A stretch of 64,000 nucleotides of DNA from Pseudoxanthomonas sp. PXM02 (GTDB taxonomy: Bacteria; Pseudomonadota; Gammaproteobacteria; Xanthomonadales; Xanthomonadaceae): NCBI RefSeq assembly GCF_014851805.1, contig NZ_JACVAK010000001.1:1240001-1304000 (forward strand), in the 5' to 3' direction. Shown one piece after another: positions 27,198 to 38,065 of this stretch. How positions within the stretch are numbered: position 1 is the stretch's first letter; every line of letters starts with the position of its first letter. The position numbers were made by a program, and so were the translations under genes. The notes under the pieces were generated by a model. That model ran no database searches. It was not told the DNA's origin and saw nothing but the letters and a program-made list of their open reading frames with translations.

Positions 27198-28949
27198 TCA
27201 GTCTTTCTTGGGCCGAACCTGGATGTGCACTTCCGCCAGCTGCTCATCCGGGATGGGAGACGGCGCGCCGGTCATCAGGCACTGCGCGGTGGTCGTCTTC
27301 GGGAACGGGATGACGTCGCGGATGGACTCCGTGCCGGCCATCAGCGCCGCGATGCGGTCGATGCCGAAGGCGATGCCACCGTGCGGCGGCGCGCCGAAAC
27401 GCAACGCGTCCAGCAGGAAGCCGAACTTGGCTTCCGCCTCTTCCGCACCGATGCCGAGCAGCTCGAACACCGTGCTCTGCATCTCCGGACGATGGATACG
27501 GATCGAACCACCGCCGATCTCGTTGCCGTTAAGCACCATGTCGTAACCGCGCGACACGGCGGTCTTGGCGTTGGCGCGAAGGTCGGCGATGTCGTCCACT
27601 GCCGGCGCGGTGAAGGGATGGTGGAGCGCGACGTAGCGCTGCGCTTCGTCGTCCCACTCGAACATCGGGAAGTCGGTAACCCACAACGGCTTCCAGCTGT
27701 CCTGGACCAGGCCGAAGTCCTTGCCGGCCTTCAGGCGCAGCGCGCCCATGAAGTCGCTGACCTTGTTGTAGCCGCCCGCGCCGAAGAACACGATGTCGCC
27801 GTTGCCGGCGCCGACGTGCTTCAGCAGCGCGGCGAAGGCGTCTTCGGCGAAGAACTTCTGGATCGGCGAACTGACCGCACCGGCGTCGTCGATCTTGATG
27901 TAGGCCAGGCCCTTGGCGCCGTACTTGGCGGCATGCGCGGCGTACTCGTCGATCTGCTTGCGGCTCAGCGAAGCACCGCCCGGGATGCGCAGTGCGGCCA
28001 CGCGGCCATCCGGATCGTTGGCAGCACCGGTGAACACGGCGAACTCGCTGGATTTCACCAGCTCGGCCACATCCACCAGTTCCAGCGCGATTCGCAGGTC
28101 GGGCTTGTCCGAGCCGTAGCGACGCATCGCCTCGGCCCACGTCATGCGCGGGAACTGCGCATCCAGCTGCACGTCCATCACTTCGGCGAAGATGTCGCGG
28201 ATCATGCCCTCGACCGCGTCCTGCACGTCGCGCTCGCGCACGAAGGCGAATTCCATGTCGAGCTGGGTGAACTCGAGCTGGCGGTCGGCGCGCAGCGCCT
28301 CGTCGCGGAAGCAGCGCGCGATCTGGTAGTAGCGGTCGAAGCCGGCCACCATCAGGATCTGCTTGAACAGCTGCGGCGACTGCGGCAGCGCGTAGAACTC
28401 GCCCGGGTGCATGCGCGCCGGCACCAGGAAGTCGCGCGCGCCTTCCGGCGTGGCCTTGGTGAGGATCGGCGTCTCGATGTCCTGGAAGCCGCGCGCATCC
28501 AGCCAGCGGCGCAGCGCCTGCACCAGGCGGATACGGGTACGCTGCTTGCGCTGCATGTCGGGGCTGCGCAGGTCCAGGTAGCGGTACTTCAGGCGGACGT
28601 CTTCGCCGGGGTTCTCGTGGTGGTGGAACGGCAGCGGCTCGGCCTTGTTGAGCACGGTGATCTTCGTGGCGATCACTTCCACCTTGCCGGTGCGGATCTT
28701 GTCGTTGACGGCATGGCGGGCGCGCACCACGCCTTCCACCTGCAGCACGTCCTCGTAGCCCAGGCTGGCGGCCACGGCGAAGACCTCGGCATTGTCGGGT
28801 TCCACCGTCACCTGCACGATGCCCTCGTGGTCGCGCAGGTCGATGAAGCAGACGCCGCCGAGGTTGCGGGCGACGTCGGTCCAGCCGCACAGGGTGACGG
28901 TCTGGCCGATCATGGCCTCATCGACGAGGCCGCAGAAATGGGTACGCAT
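27198..28949 (-). CDS. aspS: Aspartyl-tRNA synthetase
   Basis: 583 residues from MRTHFCG at 28949; the longer start adds unconserved residues. An N-terminal OB-fold anticodon-binding domain (about 1-110) is followed by the class II core with motif 2 '[25 protein letters not shown]' region and motif 3 '[16 protein letters not shown]', and the bacterial GAD insertion (about 280-400). It charges tRNA-Asp. Whether it also charges tRNA-Asn cannot be told from this window, since asnS and gatCAB are not in view. Confidence 0.97.
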   Translation of the reverse strand: MRTHFCGLVDEAMIGQTVTLCGWTDVARNLGGVCFIDLRDHEGIVQVTVEPDNAEVFAVAASLGYEDVLQVEGVVRARHAVNDKIRTGKVEVIATKITVLNKAEPLPFHHHENPGEDVRLKYRYLDLRSPDMQRKQRTRIRLVQALRRWLDARGFQDIETPILTKATPEGARDFLVPARMHPGEFYALPQSPQLFKQILMVAGFDRYYQIARCFRDEALRADRQLEFTQLDMEFAFVRERDVQDAVEGMIRDIFAEVMDVQLDAQFPRMTWAEAMRRYGSDKPDLRIALELVDVAELVKSSEFAVFTGAANDPDGRVAALRIPGGASLSRKQIDEYAAHAAKYGAKGLAYIKIDDAGAVSSPIQKFFAEDAFAALLKHVGAGNGDIVFFGAGGYNKVSDFMGALRLKAGKDFGLVQDSWKPLWVTDFPMFEWDDEAQRYVALHHPFTAPAVDDIADLRANAKTAVSRGYDMVLNGNEIGGGSIRIHRPEMQSTVFELLGIGAEEAEAKFGFLLDALRFGAPPHGGIAFGIDRIAALMAGTESIRDVIPFPKTTTAQCLMTGAPSPIPDEQLAEVHIQVRPKKD

Positions 28950-29099
28950 GGGGGCTCCACAGGGTCGTCCGGCCGGGGCCGGAAGGGTTGCGACGGCCAT
29001 GGGCCGCCCTAGCCGGATAGTTTAACCCGTCCCCCGCCGGCCTCTGCCCCCGATTAACACTCCCGGCGTATGCTGGCGGCTCCCCAGGAGGGTGCCGCC

Positions 29100-30008
29100 A
29101 TGAAGAAGCCGCTGTTGCAGTCCGTTTTCGTACTGTTGCTGGCCCTGGTGGCCGGCAGCGCCGTCGCCCAGATCACGCCCAAGGCCTACGCCCCGGAAAA
29201 CCTGCGCACGCTGTCGGTGCAGGACCAGACCCGGGTGATCAGCCTGGAATACTCGGAGCAGTCCCGGGGCCGCCGCATCCCGGACGACCAGTTGCGTTTC
29301 TACCTGGACCAGGTCAACCGCTCCAACTGGACCTTCAGCCGCATCAAGCAGGACATCGCCCAGTCGCTGGGCGGCAACAATGGGGGCTGGAACCCGAACC
29401 CGCCGCCGGTCACCGGGCAGACCATCGTCTGCGAGAGCAAGGACGGCGATGCGCGCCGCTGCACGCCGCCGTGGCGTGGCCCCTCCCGGCTGGTGCGGCA
29501 GCTGTCCAGCAGCCGCTGCGTGGAGAACACCACCTGGAATTCGCAGGACGGCCTGATCACCGTCTGGAAGGGCTGCCGTGGCGAGTTCGCCGCCGCTACC
29601 TCGTCGTCCACCGGCACGATCCGCTGTGAGAGCGCAGACGGTCGCGGCCGCACCTGCCGCACGCCGTGGCGTGGCCACTCGCGCCTGACCCGGCAACTGT
29701 CCAGCGCGGCCTGCGTCGAGGGCCGCAGCTGGCAGTCGCAGCAGGGCCAGGTGTACGTGGGCAATGGCTGCCGGGCCGAGTTCGCCGCCCGTGATGGTGG
29801 CGGGAGTGGCGGCAACAGCAACTACAGCATCACCTGCAGCAGCGCGGACAACCGCCGCAGCACCTGCGCCTACGACGCGCGCCAGGGCCGGCCGATCCTG
29901 CAGCAGCAGCTGTCGAACACCAGCTGCCGCGAGGGTTACAGCTGGGGTTACAGCGGCAACCAGGTCTGGGTGGACCGCGGTTGCCGCGGTCGCTTCGGAC
30001 CGCGCTGA
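29100..30008 (+). CDS. Secreted protein with three DUF3011 repeats
   Basis: 302 residues from ATG 29100, with AGGAGGG about 10 nt upstream. A signal peptide ends near AVA (residue 24). A domain of about 80 residues is followed by three DUF3011 repeats, each opening with a 'I(V/R/T)C(E)S' strand and ending 'GCRG/AEF' or 'GCRGRF', with Cys pairs at equivalent positions (for example CESKDGDARRC and CESADGRGRTC). Gly/Asn/Ser linkers separate them. The repeats look like lectin-like or small disulphide domains; function unknown. It converges on the next gene, only 9 nt away. Confidence 0.85.
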   Translation: MKKPLLQSVFVLLLALVAGSAVAQITPKAYAPENLRTLSVQDQTRVISLEYSEQSRGRRIPDDQLRFYLDQVNRSNWTFSRIKQDIAQSLGGNNGGWNPNPPPVTGQTIVCESKDGDARRCTPPWRGPSRLVRQLSSSRCVENTTWNSQDGLITVWKGCRGEFAAATSSSTGTIRCESADGRGRTCRTPWRGHSRLTRQLSSAACVEGRSWQSQQGQVYVGNGCRAEFAARDGGGSGGNSNYSITCSSADNRRSTCAYDARQGRPILQQQLSNTSCREGYSWGYSGNQVWVDRGCRGRFGPR

Positions 30009-30017
30009 GCCGGGACC

Positions 30018-30641
30018 TCAATCCTCGTCGTCGGCGCCCCATGGCGCCGGCGGCAACGCGACCGGCGTGGTGAGATCGAACTCCACGCGGAACAGCCGCC
30101 CGTTCGGCCGGCTCAGTTCGTAGACGAAGGTCTTCGCCGGCGTCAGCTCCATCGCCCACGTGTTGGTCACCGACGCCGCCAACCCTTCGCGTTCGAACAT
30201 CGCAATCGATTCGGCGTCCACCGGGAACGCCTGGCGCTGCGCGGTGCCCGCGTCCGCGGTGTCGCCGCCGTACATCGTCACCGGATCGGGACTGCCGTCT
30301 TCGTGGCGATGATCGTGCTTGAGCCGCAATCCACCCGCGGTGCGCGTGATCACCCACGTGCGCGAGTGGTCGTCGCCGACATGGAACGGCACGCGGATCT
30401 CCTGCGTCGGCGCATCGCATCCACGCACGTGCATGACCAGCGTCTTGCCTTCGAACGGATCCGGCGTGGTCGATGCCGGCTGGTTCGCGGTGATGCGGCC
30501 GGCGTAGGCCTTTCCGCAATGCGTCGCCAGCGATGCGAGGAACGCATCCGCGGGCAGCGATGCCTCCTTGCCATGCGCCGAGGTCGCTGCGCTCAACGCC
30601 AGCAACGCACAGCCCCATTTCGTCGACAAAGCACGCTTCAT
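30018..30641 (-). CDS. Hypothetical exported protein
   Basis: 207 residues with a signal peptide (about 1-24, ending AHG). The mature part contains two Cys ('LATHCGKAYAGRI' and 'HVRGCDAPTQEIRVPFHVGDDHSRTWV') probably disulphide-bonded, then 'HDHRHEDGSPDPVTMYGGD'. It looks like a conserved xanthomonad periplasmic protein that I cannot name. The acidic C-terminus ends ADDED. Transcribed away from opgB, with 237 nt between. Confidence 0.7.
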   Translation of the reverse strand: MKRALSTKWGCALLALSAATSAHGKEASLPADAFLASLATHCGKAYAGRITANQPASTTPDPFEGKTLVMHVRGCDAPTQEIRVPFHVGDDHSRTWVITRTAGGLRLKHDHRHEDGSPDPVTMYGGDTADAGTAQRQAFPVDAESIAMFEREGLAASVTNTWAMELTPAKTFVYELSRPNGRLFRVEFDLTTPVALPPAPWGADDED

Positions 30642-30878
30642 TCAGTTTCCCCGTACTGGTGCAAAGATGCTTTATACCGCGCGATCACCGCATGTCGCAC
30701 GTCGCGAGAGATCCACGCGCCCCACAACGCCATGCAGGCATCACGACATCATGTTCAGTTAGGGCATGGCAGCGTCAGCACATCAGTGTGTCAGGGGATT
30801 GACGAAATCATGATGTTTTTGCGACCGAACGCGCCCTCGCGGGCAAGGAGCCGCGCAACGATGCGGGGGACCTGAACG

Positions 30879-32978
30879 ATGTCTCCCTGGTTGATCGTGT
30901 GCACCCTCATGCTGGCCGGCCTGCTGCTGGCCTCTCCGCGTTGGCGTCGCGTGAAAGCCGCACTGCTGTGCGCGTGGCTGTTGTCGCTGTCACTCTGGTG
31001 GCTGGTGGATCGCCTGAGTGGCGATGGCATCAATGCCGCCACGCTGTACCACCTGCAGACCGGACTGAAAGGCGCGGGCATCGCGGAGTTCCGCGGCGTG
31101 ATCGCCGGCTTCCTCGCGTTCGCGATGCTGGCCCTGGCGTCGCTGCTGTTGCTGCGCGTGCGCCGTTTCCAGGCGCCCCGACATGGCGGATGGCTGTCGG
31201 CCGCCTTCACCGGTGTCTTCGTCGTGGCGATCGTGGCCAGTCCGCTGTTCGCGGACGGGTTGCGCCTCTACCGCGCCACACTTCCGATCGATGCCACCAC
31301 AGTGGCATCCGAGTACGCGACGCCGCATGGACCGGTGCAGCGCGCACGCAATATCGTCTGGATCTACGGCGAGAGCCTCGAACGCACGTACCTGGACCAG
31401 CAGGTCTTCCCGGGCCTGATGCCGCACCTGTCGCGCCTCGCCAGCCAGTCCGCGGATTTCCGCGGAATCGCGTCACCGGAAGGCAGCGGCTGGACCATCG
31501 CCGGCCTGGTGTCGTCGCTGTGCGGCGTGCCCCTGACCACGTCGCGTGGCGATGAAAACAGCATGGGCCGCATGGGCCGGTTCCTGCCCGGCGCGCACTG
31601 CCTGGGCGACTACCTGAAGCAGCAGGGTTACCGCCTGCATTTCTCCGGCGGTGCGGATGCCGCGTTCGCAGCGAAAGGCAGCTTCCTGTCGAGCCATGGC
31701 TTCGACCACGTAAAGGAACGCGGCTACTACGAGAAGGCCGGCGTTGCGCGCGAGCACTTCTCCGACTGGGGCATTCACGACGACGTCCTGCTCGATGACG
31801 TGTTCGCCGACTTCATGACGCTGTCGGCGAAGGGCACGCCCTTCATGCTCACCACGCTGACGATGGACACCCATCATCCCGCCGGCCACCTGCCGGTATC
31901 GTGCAAAGGCGAACGCTACGAGAGCCGGCATGGCGACGTCGGACTGCTCAACGCGTTGAAGTGCACGGATCGCCTGATCTCGTCGCTGGTGGACAGGATC
32001 CGCAGCAGTCCCTACGGCGCGGACACGCTGATCGTCATCGCATCGGATCACCTGGCCATGCCGAATGACCTCAGTTCGGTGCTGGCGGACATGCATCGCG
32101 AGAACCTGTTGTTGATGCTGGGGCCGGACGTCCCGGCGGGACAGATCGATCGTGGCGGCAGCACGCTGGATACCGGCGCCACCGTCCTGAACCTGATCGA
32201 TCCGCGGCAGACCGCGCTGGGCTTCGGTCGCTCACTGCTGGCGAAGCCCGCCCGCGACGGCGCCAGTCTCGCCGCTCGTGGTGAAGATTCATCGGCGTAT
32301 CGCCCCTATCTCGGCTACGCGCGCCAGCTGTGGACGGGCCGCGACACCGGCACGCTGCGCATGGATGGCGATCACGTGGTGGTGGGCGACCAGAAGATCA
32401 GCCCGCCGGTCATGCTCGAATACGACAAGACCTGGAACATCAGCTCGATCGTGCTGGAGGACGCGCCGCGCCAGTTCATGCGCGATCCCGACAACGTGCT
32501 GGCCTACATCGACCGGTGCACCGCGTTCGAGGATGCGCTGCCGCTGGGCGAATGGTGCGCACTGCTGGTCGATCGCAACAACGACCTGAAGCTCTACGCC
32601 GATGCGGATCTCGCGAACGGCGTGAAGATCGATACACCCCTGGAAGCCAGCAACGAGCCGCGCCCGCGTCCGCGCCGTCCGCTCACGCTGAGCCAGGAAT
32701 CACGCCGCATGCTGGCGGGCCAGTACCAGGTCCGCCTGCGCCCGCAACGCCTCCCCAGCCATCCGTTCTGGCTGGAAGCCGTGTCCGCGGACGGCAAGGT
32801 GATCCATGCGCGCGAATGGGTGAACGTGGCGCCGGGTGCCGGCGGCCAGATCCGCCTGCCGATGTGGCTGGATACCGCGGTCGACGACCTGGTGATCCGC
32901 GCGTGGCTGGACTACACCGAGGAGATGCCGCTGGAAGGCATCGCCATGACCCGCGTCTCGGGCCGCCCGCGCTCCTGA
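30879..32978 (+). CDS. opgB: Phosphoglycerol transferase I OpgB (MdoB)
   Basis: 699 residues, a little shorter than E. coli MdoB. About four N-terminal transmembrane helices (1-125) anchor a periplasmic sulfatase-fold domain. Expected metal and catalytic residues are visible: Glu in 'IVWIYGESLERTY', Thr in 'GSGWTIAGLVSSLCGVPL', 'MDTHHPAGHLP', and Asp-His in 'VIASDHLAMPNDLSSV'. The order matches MdoB closely. OpgB transfers phosphoglycerol from phosphatidylglycerol to periplasmic glucans. A C-terminal extension (about 480-699) lies beyond the core. No opgGH genes are adjacent. Confidence 0.88.
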   Translation: MSPWLIVCTLMLAGLLLASPRWRRVKAALLCAWLLSLSLWWLVDRLSGDGINAATLYHLQTGLKGAGIAEFRGVIAGFLAFAMLALASLLLLRVRRFQAPRHGGWLSAAFTGVFVVAIVASPLFADGLRLYRATLPIDATTVASEYATPHGPVQRARNIVWIYGESLERTYLDQQVFPGLMPHLSRLASQSADFRGIASPEGSGWTIAGLVSSLCGVPLTTSRGDENSMGRMGRFLPGAHCLGDYLKQQGYRLHFSGGADAAFAAKGSFLSSHGFDHVKERGYYEKAGVAREHFSDWGIHDDVLLDDVFADFMTLSAKGTPFMLTTLTMDTHHPAGHLPVSCKGERYESRHGDVGLLNALKCTDRLISSLVDRIRSSPYGADTLIVIASDHLAMPNDLSSVLADMHRENLLLMLGPDVPAGQIDRGGSTLDTGATVLNLIDPRQTALGFGRSLLAKPARDGASLAARGEDSSAYRPYLGYARQLWTGRDTGTLRMDGDHVVVGDQKISPPVMLEYDKTWNISSIVLEDAPRQFMRDPDNVLAYIDRCTAFEDALPLGEWCALLVDRNNDLKLYADADLANGVKIDTPLEASNEPRPRPRRPLTLSQESRRMLAGQYQVRLRPQRLPSHPFWLEAVSADGKVIHAREWVNVAPGAGGQIRLPMWLDTAVDDLVIRAWLDYTEEMPLEGIAMTRVSGRPRS

Positions 32979-32987
32979 CGGGAGCAG

Positions 32988-33010
32988 CCGCGCCGCCTGA
33001 AGCGGCGCGG
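32988..33010. other. Strong hairpin between opgB and the FmdB-like gene
   Basis: CCGCGCCGC and GCGGCGCGG form a 9-bp stem with a 5-nt loop between two convergent genes. There is no T-run on either side, so it is not a standard intrinsic terminator, but it may pause or protect transcripts. Confidence 0.5.
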
Positions 33011-33017
33011 ACCCGTG

Positions 33018-33350
33018 TTACTCGGCTGCGGGCTTGGCCGCGCTGGGCTTGGCCTCGGCCTTCGGCGCTTCGCTCTTGGCTGCGGACGACGTGTCGGCGG
33101 CCGGCTTCGACTCGGTGGACGGCTTGGCGCCTTCACCGCCATCGGCGAGGTTGCGCTTCTTGTCGCCATCCTTCTTGAAGTCGGTCTCGTACCAGCCACT
33201 GCCCGCCAGCCGGAACGACGGCGCCGTGAGCTGTCGCTTCACCGCATGCGCGCTGCACGCCGGGCAGGTATCGGGATCCGGATCGGACAGCTTCTGCAGG
33301 CGGTCGAAACTGTGGCCGCACTGGGTGCATTCGAAGGCGTAGATGGGCAT
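33018..33350 (-). CDS. FmdB family zinc ribbon protein
   Basis: 110 residues. The N-terminal zinc ribbon 'MPIYAFECTQCGHSF...CPAC' carries the two CxxC pairs. A linker 'SFRLAGSGWYETDFK' typical of the family follows. Residues 70-110 are a low-complexity Lys/Ala/Pro/Ser tail, probably disordered. FmdB-type proteins are often annotated as regulators, with little direct proof. It lies downstream of yheS on the same strand, 51 nt away, and may share its transcript. Confidence 0.85.
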   Translation of the reverse strand: MPIYAFECTQCGHSFDRLQKLSDPDPDTCPACSAHAVKRQLTAPSFRLAGSGWYETDFKKDGDKKRNLADGGEGAKPSTESKPAADTSSAAKSEAPKAEAKPSAAKPAAE

Positions 33351-33401
33351 GGCGGTCTATCGGGCGGTGTGGCGTAGGGGTGGGGACGGGAAGCGCGCGG
33401 A

Positions 33402-35252
<1,851 letters not shown>

Positions 35253-35321
35253 GAAACAACCTACGGGGATTTGGGGGGACGCGGCCGCGTAGTTTATCGA
35301 TAGCGCACCTTCTCAGACTTG

Positions 35322-35361
35322 TTAACAAAGCATTGACACCCCCTGCCTCCCCCTGTAACCA
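35322..35361 (+). promoter_or_regulatory. Promoter of the first tandem TonB-dependent receptor
   Basis: TTGACA at 35333-35338, 17-nt spacer, then TAACCA at 35356-35361. A TTAAC at 35322-35326 lies 6 nt before the -35. The ATG is 102 nt from the start of the -10. The arrangement is nearly identical before the second receptor. Confidence 0.6.
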
Positions 35362-35457
35362 GAGCACGTAGCACCTAAGTCCATGGTTTCAAAGGAAACT
35401 TTGCGAGCCTTGATCCACTTCGAAGTCTGACTTCGCCGTTCTTCCTGGAGCTTTCCC

Positions 35458-37848
35458 ATGACCCGCACCTTGTCCCCCCTGACCCTCGCCATCAGCTTGG
35501 CGCTGGTGGCCCCCGCCGCGCTCGCGCAGGAATCGGCCCCCGCCGACACGCGCACGCTGGACACCCTGATCGTCACCGGCACCCGTGTCTCCGACCGGAC
35601 AGTGGCCGAATCGCAATCTCCCATCGACATCATCACGCCGGAAGCCCTGCAAGCCACCGGCACCCCCGAGCTGGCCACCGCTCTTGCGCGCGCCCTGCCC
35701 TCGCTGAACTTCCCGCGTCCTGCCGTCACCGACGGCACCAGCGGCGTGCGCCCGGCGCAGCTGCGTGGCCTGTCGCCGGACCAGGTGCTGATCCTCGTCA
35801 ATGGCAAGCGCCGCCACATCTCGGCGCTGGTCAATGTCAACGGCAGCATCGGCCGCGGTTCGTCGGCGGTCGACCTCAACGCCATTCCGGTGTCGGCGAT
35901 CGAGCGCGTGGAAGTGCTGCGCGACGGCGCCTCCGCGCAGTACGGCTCCGACGCAATCGCCGGTGTGGTCAACATCGTGCTGAAGGGCTCCGGCAAGGGC
36001 GGCAGCCTGGTTGCGGATGTCGGCGGCTATTCGGCCGGCGACGGCCGCAGCACCCAGTTGTCGGGCGATACCGGCGTGTCGTTCGGCGATGGTCGTGGCT
36101 TCGTCCACGTCGCAGGCCAGCTGACCCAGCAGGACGAAACCAACCGTGCCGGCCCGTACCAGGGCACCGCGCCGAACACCGGCAACAACCCGGCCATCGG
36201 TCGCGTCGCCTTCGTCTACGGCGATCCGCAGGTGGATGCAGGTGCGGTGTCGGCGAACGCCGGCTTCGAGTTCAGTGACAGCGTCAGCGGCTACGCCACC
36301 GCCATCGCCAGCAACCGCGACATCACCTCGTTCGCGTTCTACCGCTCGATCGGCCACAACGCACTCGTCCCGCAGGTCTATCCGGACGGCTACGTGCCGG
36401 AGATCAACCAGCTGTCGCAGGATCGTTCGCTGGTCGCGGGCGTGAAAGGCGACACCGAGAGCGGCTGGAAGTGGGACATCAGCTACAACTACGGCTACAA
36501 CCACCTGAAGTTCTATACCCAGAACAGCATCAACTACAGCCTGGGCGCGAGCAGCCCGCGCCGCTTTTACGATGGCGCGCTGGAGTACACCCAGAATGTG
36601 CTGAACGCCGACGTCAGCAAGCCGCTGGACATCGGTCTGGCCTATCCGGCCACCCTGTCGTTCGGCGCCGAATACCGGCAGGAGAAGTGGAACCAGTCGC
36701 CGGGTGAAGTGAACTCGTACACCGGCGGGGGCGCGCAGGGCTTCGGCGGCTTCACGCCGACCAACGCCGTGCATTCCGACCGCGACAGCTATGCGGTGTA
36801 TGCGGGACTGGAAGCCGACGTGACGGAGAAGTTCTCCGCCGGCATCGCCGGCCGCTACGAGGACTACTCCGACTTCGGCAGCGAAGTGTCAGGCAAGCTG
36901 TCCGCGCGCTACGCCTTCACCGATGCGGTGGCGCTGCGCGCGACCGTGGCCAGCGGCTTCCGCGCGCCGGCACTGGCGCAGCAGTACTACCAGGTGGTGA
37001 CGTCGCAGTACAACGCCACGCTCGACCGCTTCTTCGAGTCGGGCACGTTCCCGGCCACCGGCGCCGTGGCGCAGGCACTGGGCGCCGATCCGCTGACCGC
37101 GGAGACCTCGCTGTCGTACGGCCTGGGCCTGGTGCTGCAGCCGGTGGACCGCCTGTACGTGACCATCGATGCGTACCAGATCGATATCGATGACCGCATC
37201 GTGCTGTCGTCGAACCTGCTGCTGGGCGGCAACGCGGCGGCGCAGGCGCTGCTGGCCAGCCTGGGCGTCAACGGCGTGACCAGCGCGCGCTACTTCACCA
37301 ACGCCGCCGACACCCGCACGCGCGGCGTCGACGTGATCGCGCAGTACACCGTGCCGCTTGCCAACAGCAGCCTCAGCCTGACCGCCGGCTACAACTACAA
37401 CAAGACCGAGATCGAGCGGATCGCACCGAATCCGCCCGAACTGGCCGCGTTGGGCGCAAACCTGTGGCGCATCGGTCGCGATGAGCAGGGTCGCATCGAG
37501 GAGGGCTATCCGCGCGACAAGACCACGCTGACCGCCGCCTGGAACCTGACCCGTTGGGACTTCACCTTCGGCGCCACCCGCTACGGCGAGTTCACCACGC
37601 GCGTCAGCGAGACCGGCAACCCGGCCAACGACCAGACCTACGGTGCCCAGTGGATCCTGGATGCCTCCGCCAGCTACCGCCCGAGCGAGAACTGGACGCT
37701 GACGCTGGGCGCGGACAACCTGCTCGACGAGTACCCGGATCGCACCATCTTCCCGAACTCCAACAGCGGCCAATTCCCTTACAGCAGCCAGTCGCCGGGC
37801 GGCTTCAACGGCGCCTACGTGTACGGGCGCATCGCGTACAAGTGGTGA
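35458..37848 (+). CDS. TonB-dependent outer-membrane receptor (tandem copy 1)
   Basis: 796 residues. Signal peptide 1-23 (ALA/QES). A TonB-box-like 'LDTLIVTGTR' lies at about 34-43, followed by the plug domain with 'PIDIITPEALQ', 'VLILVNGKRRH' and 'VEVLRDGASAQYGSDAIAGVVNIVL'. The rest forms the 22-strand barrel and ends in an aromatic residue (YKW), typical for BAM-recognised proteins. It takes up an unknown ligand with energy from TonB-ExbBD. It is highly similar to the next gene by eye, and the pair looks like a tandem duplication. No Fur-box-like site was recognised upstream. Confidence 0.93.
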   Translation: MTRTLSPLTLAISLALVAPAALAQESAPADTRTLDTLIVTGTRVSDRTVAESQSPIDIITPEALQATGTPELATALARALPSLNFPRPAVTDGTSGVRPAQLRGLSPDQVLILVNGKRRHISALVNVNGSIGRGSSAVDLNAIPVSAIERVEVLRDGASAQYGSDAIAGVVNIVLKGSGKGGSLVADVGGYSAGDGRSTQLSGDTGVSFGDGRGFVHVAGQLTQQDETNRAGPYQGTAPNTGNNPAIGRVAFVYGDPQVDAGAVSANAGFEFSDSVSGYATAIASNRDITSFAFYRSIGHNALVPQVYPDGYVPEINQLSQDRSLVAGVKGDTESGWKWDISYNYGYNHLKFYTQNSINYSLGASSPRRFYDGALEYTQNVLNADVSKPLDIGLAYPATLSFGAEYRQEKWNQSPGEVNSYTGGGAQGFGGFTPTNAVHSDRDSYAVYAGLEADVTEKFSAGIAGRYEDYSDFGSEVSGKLSARYAFTDAVALRATVASGFRAPALAQQYYQVVTSQYNATLDRFFESGTFPATGAVAQALGADPLTAETSLSYGLGLVLQPVDRLYVTIDAYQIDIDDRIVLSSNLLLGGNAAAQALLASLGVNGVTSARYFTNAADTRTRGVDVIAQYTVPLANSSLSLTAGYNYNKTEIERIAPNPPELAALGANLWRIGRDEQGRIEEGYPRDKTTLTAAWNLTRWDFTFGATRYGEFTTRVSETGNPANDQTYGAQWILDASASYRPSENWTLTLGADNLLDEYPDRTIFPNSNSGQFPYSSQSPGGFNGAYVYGRIAYKW

Positions 37849-37873
37849 GACACGCCCTTACCTGATCCACCCA

Positions 37874-37908
37874 AAACGCCCCGCCCCGTGCGGGGCGTTT
37901 CGCTTTCA
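37874..37908 (+). terminator. Rho-independent terminator after receptor copy 1
   Basis: AAACGCCCCG (37874-37883) pairs with CGGGGCGTTT (37891-37900) across CCCCGTG, then CGCTTT. Its core is repeated after receptor copy 2. Confidence 0.85.
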
Positions 37909-37930
37909 GGATGCCGCAGCTCAATGCACA

Positions 37931-37970
37931 TTAACGACACATTGACATCCATGTCATAGGACGGTAACAA
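37931..37970 (+). promoter_or_regulatory. Promoter of the second tandem TonB-dependent receptor
   Basis: TTAAC at 37931-37935, 6 nt, TTGACA at 37942-37947, 17-nt spacer, TAACAA at 37965-37970. The ATG at 38066 is 101 nt from the start of the -10, matching the first receptor within one nucleotide. Confidence 0.6.
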
Positions 37971-38065
37971 AGACATTGATGCACCGCACAAAAGTGATTT
38001 CAACCGCAACCGTCCCGCCCTCTCCGTTCGTCGCTGCGCCGTCCTTCCATCCTGTTGGAGCCACC

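Noticed and set aside
26814..29012. A 700-residue plus-strand frame opposite aspS and the acidic-tail gene.
   Set aside because: The opposite strand encodes clear AspRS motifs; the frame is a by-product of GC bias.
32988..33010. Intrinsic terminator for opgB or the FmdB-like gene.
   Set aside because: The hairpin is strong but lacks a T-run on either strand, so it is listed only as a hairpin.
35253..35457. Search for a Fur box or riboswitch before the tandem receptors.
   Set aside because: No Fur-like 19-bp palindrome and no cobalamin- or other riboswitch pattern was found; only the promoter pair is reported.
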